This document shows positions 1-5,012 of a stretch of 8,098 nucleotides of DNA, piece by piece (positions within the stretch are counted from its first letter, which is position 1; each line of letters opens with the position of its first letter). The DNA lies in contig JAASSM010000055.1 of the NCBI GenBank assembly GCA_021767885.1, positions 1-8,098 of the forward strand. The letters are read 5' to 3'. The position numbers and the translations under genes were made by a program. The DNA comes from a bacterium (GTDB lineage Bacteria; Krumholzibacteriota; Krumholzibacteria; LZORAL124-64-63). Under the pieces are notes generated by a model. That model searched no databases and had not been told where the DNA came from. It saw nothing but the letters and a program-made list of their open reading frames with translations.

Positions 1-526
1 GGCGATCGGTGTCGGCCCGCGGGACGACGTCCTTGCGGAGGCTCTCCAGCAGGTCGTCCACCTTGTCGGGCGTCAGGTGTTCGTAGAAGTGCTTGCCCAG
101 CTGGAGCATGGGGCCGTGGCCGCAGGCACCCAGGCACTCCACGCCGTGCAGGGCGAACTTGCCATCGGGCGTGGTCTCGCCCAGCCGGATGCCCAGGCGC
201 TTCTCCAGGTGGGCGATGATCTCGCGCGCCCCCAGGATGTGGCAGCTGATGTTGTGGCAGACCTCCAGCACGTACTCCGCCGGCTGCTCGGTCCGGAACA
301 TGGTGTAGAACGTCAGCAGCTCGTGCACCCGCGCCCGGGTGACGCCCAGCGTCTCGACGAGGTAGTCCACCGCGGCGGGCGGCACCCAGCCGATCTCCTC
401 CTGCACCACCCAGATGCACGGCATCAGGGCGCTCTGGTTGGTCGGATAGCGCGCGACGATGTCCGCGATCCGCTGGCGCGAGGCCTCGCTCAGCTCCAGC
501 GCCGCGGCGGCCTGTGGTCGATCCAT
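1..526 (-). CDS. nuoE: NADH-quinone oxidoreductase subunit E (24 kDa, 2Fe-2S), partial at C-terminus
   Basis: This is the thioredoxin-like 2Fe-2S subunit of the NADH dehydrogenase arm of complex I, on the cytoplasmic side. With NuoF it forms the NADH-input module, where it carries cluster N1a. I translated 175 residues from the ATG at 526-524, and the frame is still open at base 1, so the last residues and stop lie off the left edge. An N-terminal helical region (about residues 14-60) precedes the 2Fe-2S domain. The cluster ligands are all present as C90-x4-C95 (VCHNISC) and C131-x3-C135 (ECLGACGHGP). The family is usually about 160-180 residues, so very little is missing. The start is supported by GGAG at 536-533, six bases upstream. 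It lies 28 bases after the nuoCD stop and is surely cotranscribed with it. The product is certain from the motifs and operon order. Confidence 0.96.
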   Translation of the reverse strand, partial: MDRPQAAAALELSEASRQRIADIVARYPTNQSALMPCIWVVQEEIGWVPPAAVDYLVETLGVTRARVHELLTFYTMFRTEQPAEYVLEVCHNISCHILGAREIIAHLEKRLGIRLGETTPDGKFALHGVECLGACGHGPMLQLGKHFYEHLTPDKVDDLLESLRKDVVPRADTDR

Positions 527-554
527 GCTCTGCTCCGTGTCCGGGCGGCGACCG

Positions 555-2273
555 CTAGCGGTCGAGCTCCCCGGCGATGATGTTCAGGCTGCCCAGCGTC
601 GCGATGGCGTCGCTGATCATGCCACCGGTGATCAGTTGCGAGAAGGCCCCGTAGATGGGGAAGCATGGCGGCCGCACCTTGATCCGGTAGGGATGGCCGC
701 TGCCGTCGGAGATGCAGTAGAAGCCCAGCTCGCCGTTGCCGCCCTCGCCGAACCCGTAGCCCGTGCCGGCCGGCACCTGGATGCCCTCGTAGATGAGCTT
801 GAACTGGTTCATGACGCCCTCGATGCTGCCGTAGACCTTCTCCTTGGGGGGCAGGATCACGCGGGCGTCGTCCACGTTCACCGGCCCGGGCTGCAGACGG
901 GCCAGCGCCTGCTCGATGATCCGCTTGCTCTGGACCATCTCCGCCAGGCGGACCATGATCCGCGAGTGGGTGTCGCCGTCCTCGCCGGTGGGGACGTCGA
1001 AGTCGTAGTCCTCGTAGCCGCCATAGGGGTGGAGCTTGCGCACGTCGAACTCCACGCCGCTGGCGCGCAGGCAGGGGCCGGTGAAGCCGTAGCTGATGGC
1101 GTCCTCGCGGCTGATGGTGCCCACGCCGATGGTGCGGTCGAGGAAGATGCGGTTGCGCGCGGCGAGCTTGACCACGTCGTGGATCGACTCCTCGAGGTAC
1201 TGCAGCTTCTGCCGCACCTCCTCCTCGAAGCCGGGATACAGGTCGTGGCTCAGGCCGCCGATGCGGGCGTAGTTGGTGGTCAGGCGGCTGCCGCAGAGGT
1301 TCTCGATCACCTCGTACATGGCCTCGCGCACGTTGAACGTGTACCAGTACATGGTCAGTGCGCCCATGTCGACCAGGTTGGTGCCCACGGCGACGAGGTG
1401 GTCGATGATCCGCGAGAGCTCCGAGACGATGATCCGGATGGTGCGGCAGCGCTCGGGCACCTCCACGCCCATGAGCTTCTCCACCGCCTCGGCGTAGATG
1501 ACGTTGTTGAGCATGGGCGAGCAGTAGTTCAGGCGATCGGTGTACGGCATCACCGCGGCCCAGGTGTGGTCCTCCGCCTCCTTCTCGAAGCAGCGGTGGA
1601 GGTAGCCGATCTCCGAACGCGCGGCCACGATGGTCTCGCCATCCAGCAGGCACTCCGCTCGCAGGCAGCCGTGCATCGCCGGGTGGCTGGGGCCCAGGTT
1701 GACGGTGAGCAGGTCGGTGGCGTGGATCTCGTCGCCGGCCCCGCCAGGATTCAGCTCCAGGCTGGCCCGATGCGCGGCGCGCGCGATGTCGTGGTCGCTG
1801 AAGAGCTTCTCCGGCTCGCTCAGCTCCTGCCCCAGCTCCACCGGGTAGTCCTTGCGCAGGGCGTGGCCCTCGAACTCGTGGTGACAGAGGATCCGGCGCA
1901 GGTCCGGGTGGCCGGCGAACGGGACGCCGAAGAGGTCGTACACCTCGCGCTCGTGCCAGTCGGCGGACCGCCAGAGACCGGTGGCCGTGGGGACGGCCTG
2001 CCCCTCCTCCGCCCGCACGCGGACCCAGATCTGCTCCGGGCGGGAGACCGAGCGGACGTACCAGATCACGTCGAAGCGCTCGGCCCGGTCGGGATGGTCC
2101 ACGCCGATGACGTCGGCGAGCATCTCGCAGCCCTCGCGCAGCTTGAGGTGGCCGAGGACGTCGGTCAGCCGCTCCGGTGCCACGGTGACGTGGTGGTCGC
2201 CGCAGTGGTCGTCGGTGTCCAGGATGGACTCGCCGAATTCGGCGCGTAGCGCGTTTACCAGCCTCTCGCTCAT
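555..2273 (-). CDS. nuoCD: NADH-quinone oxidoreductase fused subunit C/D
   Basis: This single 572-residue protein fuses the 30-kDa (NuoC) and 49-kDa (NuoD) subunits of complex I. It forms much of the connecting arm and, with NuoB, the quinone-reduction site. The NuoC part is about residues 1-145 and carries the family signature at 105-129 (WHEREVYDLFGVPFAGHPDL then RRILC). A linker at about 148-183 leads into NuoD. The NuoD part has LGPSHPAMHG at 193-202, whose His197 should match the quinone-site histidine. It also has EIGYLHRCFEK at 221-231, MPYTDR with Tyr244 as the probable quinone-site tyrosine, and the typical ending IIAGELDR. Length is close to the roughly 600 residues of enterobacterial NuoCD. 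There is no stop or frameshift between the halves, so the fusion is real. The ATG at 2273 follows a purine-rich stretch (GGGAAGGGACC). It starts 30 bases after the nuoB stop. Confidence 0.97.
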   Translation of the reverse strand: MSERLVNALRAEFGESILDTDDHCGDHHVTVAPERLTDVLGHLKLREGCEMLADVIGVDHPDRAERFDVIWYVRSVSRPEQIWVRVRAEEGQAVPTATGLWRSADWHEREVYDLFGVPFAGHPDLRRILCHHEFEGHALRKDYPVELGQELSEPEKLFSDHDIARAAHRASLELNPGGAGDEIHATDLLTVNLGPSHPAMHGCLRAECLLDGETIVAARSEIGYLHRCFEKEAEDHTWAAVMPYTDRLNYCSPMLNNVIYAEAVEKLMGVEVPERCRTIRIIVSELSRIIDHLVAVGTNLVDMGALTMYWYTFNVREAMYEVIENLCGSRLTTNYARIGGLSHDLYPGFEEEVRQKLQYLEESIHDVVKLAARNRIFLDRTIGVGTISREDAISYGFTGPCLRASGVEFDVRKLHPYGGYEDYDFDVPTGEDGDTHSRIMVRLAEMVQSKRIIEQALARLQPGPVNVDDARVILPPKEKVYGSIEGVMNQFKLIYEGIQVPAGTGYGFGEGGNGELGFYCISDGSGHPYRIKVRPPCFPIYGAFSQLITGGMISDAIATLGSLNIIAGELDR

Positions 2274-2303
2274 GGTCCCTTCCCGGTTGTCGGTCCTCGC
2301 CGG

Positions 2304-2816
2304 TCAGCCCTCGACGATGGCGCGGGCGCCGTGGCGCTCCTCGCTGGTGGCCAGCCCCTCGCGATCGATCTTCTCCTGGAGCTTCAGCAGCCCGTGGAAG
2401 AGATTCTCCGGCGTGGGCGGGCATCCGGCCACGTAGATGTCCGTGGGGATCACGCGGTCGATGCCCTGCAGCGTGCCGTAGTTCTTGTAGAATCCGCCAC
2501 TGCTGGCACAGACGCCCATGGCGACCACCCACTTGGGCTCGGCCATCTGGGCGTAGATGGTCTTGAGGATGGGCGCCTGCTTGTAGCTGATGGTGCCGGC
2601 GACGATCATCAGGTCGCTCTGGCGGGGCGAGAACCGCACCAGCTCGGCGCCGTACCGGCTGATGTCGTGATAACTGGACACGGCGGCCATGAACTCGATG
2701 GCACAGCAGGCCGTCCCGTACGGGATGGGCCAGAGCGAGTACTTGCGGCCCCAGTTGACCGCCTGCCGCAGGCGCGTGGTGACCAGCGAGGTGGGGTTGC
2801 TGAGGTCTACTGCCAT
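2304..2816 (-). CDS. nuoB: NADH-quinone oxidoreductase subunit B (N2 4Fe-4S, PSST)
   Basis: NuoB is the 20-kDa subunit of complex I that holds cluster N2, the last iron-sulfur centre before quinone, at the junction with NuoD and the membrane arm. It has 170 residues. The four N2 ligands are the tandem cysteines C37-C38 (GTACCAIEFM), C103 (MGVCASSGGFY) and C132 (VAGCPPTPENL). The PIPYG and YGTLQGID stretches are also typical of the family. The frame is open further upstream to 3050, but that extension only runs antisense-free through nuoA and is not NuoB-like. The ATG at 2816 gives a normal N-terminus and has AGGTGG six bases upstream. The start overlaps the end of nuoA by 10 bases, which suggests coupled translation. 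Confidence 0.97.
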   Translation of the reverse strand: MAVDLSNPTSLVTTRLRQAVNWGRKYSLWPIPYGTACCAIEFMAAVSSYHDISRYGAELVRFSPRQSDLMIVAGTISYKQAPILKTIYAQMAEPKWVVAMGVCASSGGFYKNYGTLQGIDRVIPTDIYVAGCPPTPENLFHGLLKLQEKIDREGLATSEERHGARAIVEG

Positions 2817-3178
2817 TCCAGACCACCTTTCCGCCACTCGTAGACGAGGCCGACCACCAGGATCACCAGGAAGATGCCCATGACCCCCAGCGAGTAGCCC
2901 CCGGCACCGGCATCCAGGAATTCCCGGAACGTCAGCACCCAGGGATACAGGAACACGGCCTCCAGATCGAACAGCAGGAAGAGCAGCGCCACCATGAAGA
3001 ACCGCACGAAGAAGCGGATCTGGATGGTGCTGCGCGCGGGGATGCCGCACTCGTACGGAGTTTCCTTAAGGGCGTCCCGCTTCTTCGGGCCGAGCCAGTA
3101 GCTGAGGCCGAGGAAGAGCGCCGCGAAGAGCACGGCGACCAGCAAGACGAGCAGGACCGGAACGGCGGACTCGAGCAT
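2807..3178 (-). CDS. nuoA: NADH-quinone oxidoreductase subunit A
   Basis: NuoA is a small membrane subunit of complex I (ND3 homologue) next to the quinone channel. It has 123 residues with three predicted membrane helices at about 5-28, 56-80 and 97-114. The loop after helix 1 carries KETPYECGIP (38-47), the conserved segment with the ND3-type cysteine (Cys44). Helix 2 contains FDLEAVFLYPW (70-80), including the conserved acidic residues Asp71 and Glu73. The C-terminus YEWRKGGLEWQ is also typical. The ATG at 3178 has a good Shine-Dalgarno, AGGGAG, five bases upstream. It is the first gene of the nuo operon here, with a 384-base divergent intergenic region before it. Its stop lies inside the nuoB start region. 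Confidence 0.97.
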   Translation of the reverse strand: MLESAVPVLLVLLVAVLFAALFLGLSYWLGPKKRDALKETPYECGIPARSTIQIRFFVRFFMVALLFLLFDLEAVFLYPWVLTFREFLDAGAGGYSLGVMGIFLVILVVGLVYEWRKGGLEWQ

Positions 3179-3273
3179 GGGGACTCCCTGTCAGTCGGAC
3201 CGCGAGGCGGAGGCGGTGGCGAACCAGCGGATCAACGAACCACAATCAATAAGAGAAGACGCACCGGTTGGCC

Positions 3274-3302
3274 ACGATAATTGTTGACCCTTTGACATTC
3301 AA
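3274..3302 (-). promoter_or_regulatory. Candidate sigma-70-type promoter for the nuo operon
   Basis: Reading toward nuoA, TTGAAT (3302-3297) is separated by 17 bases from TATCGT (3279-3274). These match the -35 and -10 consensus at five and four of six positions. The predicted transcript would start near 3267 and have a leader of about 88 bases before nuoA. It lies in the only AT-rich stretch nearby. The assignment is by eye only, and the consensus may differ in this organism. Confidence 0.42.
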
Positions 3303-3321
3303 GATCATCCCTCTCTTTATT
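3292..3321 (+). promoter_or_regulatory. Candidate sigma-70-type promoter toward the TPR gene
   Basis: A perfect -35 hexamer TTGACA (3292-3297) is followed after 18 bases by TTTATT (3316-3321), which matches four of six -10 positions. The -35 shares base 3297 with the opposing nuo -35 candidate, so the two promoters would be back to back. It would give a long leader of about 235 bases before the TPR start, so it may be secondary to the closer sigma-54-like element. Confidence 0.3.
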
Positions 3322-3489
3322 GGCATTTTCTTCACCGGCGAACCGGGTCCGAGGTGGCGGGTTTCTGGCCGCCGACCGTCGTTTCCCACCCCGGAACGGC
3401 CGGCCGGCGCGCCGTGGCGGGGCTCCGGCCGCGGCGGCCCGCGCGCACAATGTCCCCCCTTGCAGCGAGTTGCAGACAGCGACCCGTCA

Positions 3490-3505
3490 CGGCACGGTGG
3501 TTGCA
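3490..3505 (+). promoter_or_regulatory. Candidate sigma-54 (RpoN) -24/-12 promoter for the TPR gene
   Basis: The sequence CGGCACGGTGGTTGCA matches the RpoN consensus TGGCACG-N4-TTGCW at every defined position except the first T. The invariant GG (3491-3492) and GC (3503-3504) are separated by exactly 10 bases, as required. A start near 3516 would give a leader of about 47 bases ahead of the TPR gene. I could not identify a convincing enhancer-binding-protein site upstream. A chance match in GC-rich DNA is possible, but the position and spacing are good. Confidence 0.5.
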
Positions 3506-3553
3506 GCGGAGCCGCGCGGGGCCGCCCGGTGCGGCCAGTGTCCGACTTCGACC

Positions 3554-3561
3554 AGGAGAGG
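3554..3561 (+). promoter_or_regulatory. Ribosome binding site that sets the TPR gene start
   Basis: The strong purine tract AGGAGAGG sits immediately before GTATGAGCATG. AGGAG ends four bases from the ATG at 3563 and ten from the ATG at 3569, so it supports a start at one of these two and argues against the long upstream extension to 3320. Confidence 0.7.
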
Positions 3562-3562
3562 T

Positions 3563-4198
3563 ATGAGCATGACCACCGCGCAGACCGAGACCAGCCGGCC
3601 GCCGCGCGATCTGACCGAGCTGCGCGAGCTCGTCGACGCGGGATCCCGGGCCCTGGAGTCCGGCGACCTCGACGTCGCCCGGACCGCCTTCGAGACCGCC
3701 GCGGCGCGGTTTCCCGGCGAGGCCGTGGGCCACAACAACCTCGGCGCCCTCTACATGGGCCTCGGCGAACCCGCCGCCGCCGAGGCGGCGTTCACCCGGG
3801 TGACCGAGCTCATGCCCGAGAACGCCAACTGCCGGTTCAACCTCGCCCTCGCCCGCTTCCAGCAGGGCAAGCACGCCGAGGCCGCCGCCGCCTTCGCCGC
3901 CACCGTGGCCCTCACCCCCGGGGACGCCGAGGCGCACAACAACCTGGGCACCTGCCGGTTCCTCATCGGCGACCTGGCCGGCGCCCGCGAGGACTTCACC
4001 CGGGCTCTGCAGCTCCAGTCGAACTACCCTGGTGCGGTCCTGAACCTCTGCGACCTGGAGCTGGAGTGCGGCAACCGCGACGCCGCCAAGGGCCTCTGCC
4101 TGGCCTACCTCGAGCATCACAAGGACCACGGCGTGCTGCGCCGCCTCCTCGAGATGCTCGACGGCGAGCGCATCCGGTCGCAGCAGGCGCAGGCCTGA
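3563..4198 (+). CDS. Tetratricopeptide repeat (TPR) protein, function unknown
   Basis: This is a 211-residue soluble protein built almost wholly of TPR units, which normally mediate protein-protein contacts. Five repeats can be read at about residues 20-51, 53-85, 87-119, 121-153 and 155-187. Repeats 2 and 4 are clearest (HNNLGALYMGLGEPAAAEAAF and AEAHNNLGTCRFLIGD, respectively). The fifth repeat is degenerate. A short polar N-terminus and a C-terminal helix (about 189-205) flank them. I see no signal peptide, membrane helix or catalytic domain, so a cytoplasmic scaffold or adaptor role is an inference. The ATG at 3563 follows AGGAGAGGT directly; a second in-frame ATG at 3569 is an equally possible start. 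The frame is open back to 3320, but that part is Arg/Pro-rich with no TPR character. It is the only plus-strand gene here, divergent from nuoA and convergent with the NYN gene 10 bases away. Confidence 0.88.
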   Translation: MSMTTAQTETSRPPRDLTELRELVDAGSRALESGDLDVARTAFETAAARFPGEAVGHNNLGALYMGLGEPAAAEAAFTRVTELMPENANCRFNLALARFQQGKHAEAAAAFAATVALTPGDAEAHNNLGTCRFLIGDLAGAREDFTRALQLQSNYPGAVLNLCDLELECGNRDAAKGLCLAYLEHHKDHGVLRRLLEMLDGERIRSQQAQA

Positions 4199-4208
4199 GC
4201 CGGCGGCA

Positions 4209-4820
4209 TCACTCGAAATCGAAGGACGTGTCGTCGACCCGGAAGTCCTCGTAGCCGTCGGCCTCGGTGTCGATCTCGTTGCGGATGTCCCGGGGCTGGG
4301 GCTGGTGGTCCAGCGCGATCTCGTCCTTGAGGCCGCCGAGGTCGGTGTAGACGTCGGCCGCGGCGATCAGGTCCGTGCTGGTCATCTCGCGCAGGGCGCA
4401 GACCTCCACGTGCTTGCCCTGGCGGGCCAGCGAGTTGACCACGGGGCAGAAGTCGCCGTCGCCGGTGCAGAGGATCACGCAATCGAGATGCGGCGCGAGG
4501 TCCCGCACGTCCATGGCCATCTCCATGTCCAGGGCGCCACGGATGCTCCGCGCCGAGCCCTCGGGGTCGTTGAAGGACTTGACCTCGCGGGTGACCACCG
4601 TGAAGCCGTTGAGCTTCAGGAAGTTGATGAAATCGATCTTTCCCTCGGACTGGGTGCTGACCGCGGTGTAGAAGTACGACCGGACCAGGCGCCGGGGCCC
4701 GGCCAGCTTGCGGCACAGCTTCAGGTAATCCAGCCGCATGTTCAGGTGCTTGGCGCTGTAATGGATGTTCTCGCCGTCGATGAACACCGCCACGCGATCG
4801 AGCGGACTGTGGGTGTACAT
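4209..4820 (-). CDS. LabA-like NYN-domain (PIN-fold) protein, putative ribonuclease
   Basis: This 203-residue protein contains a NYN domain (formerly DUF88, LabA/YaiI-like PIN fold) over about residues 8-162. Members have an acidic metal-binding site resembling PIN ribonucleases, and most are uncharacterised. The expected acidic positions are visible: Asp15 in VAVFIDGENIHY, Asp98 in ALDMEMAMD, Asp121 and Asp123 in the hallmark CTGDGDFCPVV, and Asp150/Asp156 in STDLIAAADVYTDL. RNA cleavage is therefore an inference from the family, and the substrate is unknown. Residues 171-203 form an acidic, low-complexity tail (12 Asp/Glu of 33) outside the domain. The ATG at 4820 is chosen over the longer frame from 4913 because a perfect AGGAGG lies four bases upstream and the domain starts right after it. 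It is convergent with the TPR gene and lies 192 bases downstream of the RND gene on the same strand. Confidence 0.9.
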   Translation of the reverse strand: MYTHSPLDRVAVFIDGENIHYSAKHLNMRLDYLKLCRKLAGPRRLVRSYFYTAVSTQSEGKIDFINFLKLNGFTVVTREVKSFNDPEGSARSIRGALDMEMAMDVRDLAPHLDCVILCTGDGDFCPVVNSLARQGKHVEVCALREMTSTDLIAAADVYTDLGGLKDEIALDHQPQPRDIRNEIDTEADGYEDFRVDDTSFDFE

Positions 4821-4824
4821 GTTG

Positions 4825-4830
4825 CCTCCT
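4825..4830 (-). promoter_or_regulatory. Ribosome binding site of the NYN gene
   Basis: AGGAGG, a full complement of the 16S rRNA 3' end, lies four bases before the ATG at 4820. It decides the start against the 31-residue upstream extension, which is Arg/Gly-rich and unlike the family. Confidence 0.75.
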
Positions 4831-4928
4831 GCTGTCGTGTCCTCGCCGCGCACGCGCAGACGAGGGCGCCCTCTCGGACCGGCGGCACTCCCCCACCGAT
4901 GCGCCGGAGACAATGACGAATGAACGAG

Positions 4929-4946
4929 CGCGGCCTGCCGGCCGCG
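4929..4946 (-). terminator. GC-rich hairpin between the RND and NYN genes, possible terminator
   Basis: A perfect 7-base-pair GC stem (CGCGGCC / GGCCGCG) encloses a four-base loop, 66 bases after the RND stop. In the minus-strand transcript it is followed by a T-rich but interrupted run (CTCGTTCATTCGTCATTGTC), not a clean U tract. It could terminate or protect the RND transcript, or it could be a chance palindrome in GC-rich DNA. Confidence 0.3.
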
Positions 4947-5012
4947 TCCTCGGGACCGCTCACAAGGGAAGAAACGGACCGTTCGCGATAAGATCCCTGT
5001 ATGGTCTCGATG

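Larger units (their letters stand above)
3179..3562. other. Divergent intergenic region between nuoA and the TPR gene
   Basis: This 384-base stretch has no gene I can support. Bases 3235-3335 form an AT-rich island in an otherwise very GC-rich window, which fits a promoter region. Bases 3340-3480 are extremely GC-rich with several short GC palindromes, for example CGGCCGGCCG at 3397-3406. Bases 3481-3562 hold the sigma-54-like element and the ribosome binding site of the TPR gene. Open frames that cross the region, starting at TTG 3268 and TTG 3320, encode Arg/Pro/Gly-rich sequence without family features and are judged spurious. Confidence 0.7.

Noticed and set aside
459..2249. A 596-codon open frame on the plus strand opposite nuoCD.
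   Set aside because: It is exactly antisense to a gene with clear family motifs, and its translation is a Val/Ala/Asp/His/Leu-rich composition typical of a shadow frame in GC-rich DNA. No domain is recognisable.
490..2826. A 778-codon open frame on the minus strand spanning nuoCD and nuoB in another reading frame.
   Set aside because: Its Arg/Pro/Gly-rich translation has no domains, and nuoB and nuoCD in their own frames account for the strand.
3292..3302. TTGACATTCAA as an FNR/CRP-type operator that could regulate nuo by oxygen.
   Set aside because: The FNR consensus is TTGAT-N4-ATCAA (TTGA-N6-TCAA). Here the half-sites are separated by only three bases, so the spacing does not fit.
3268..3345. 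A short hydrophobic reading from TTG 3268 (begins ATIIVDPLTFKIIPLFIGIF), a possible small membrane peptide.
   Set aside because: No ribosome binding site precedes it, the start is TTG, and the hydrophobic part simply reflects the AT-rich promoter island. The frame then runs on into Arg/Pro-rich sequence.
3332..4129. A 265-codon minus-strand frame opposite the TPR gene.
   Set aside because: Gly/Val/Glu-rich shadow without any recognisable fold. The plus strand shows regular TPR periodicity and a ribosome binding site.
4184..4215. A bidirectional terminator between the TPR and NYN genes.
   Set aside because: Only short palindromes such as AGGCCT are present and there is no T tract on either strand, so a hairpin terminator is not supported.
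4862..4873. The palindrome GAGGGCGCCCTC upstream of the NYN gene as an operator or hairpin.
   Set aside because: With no loop it forms no usable hairpin, and a single 12-base GC palindrome is expected by chance in this composition.
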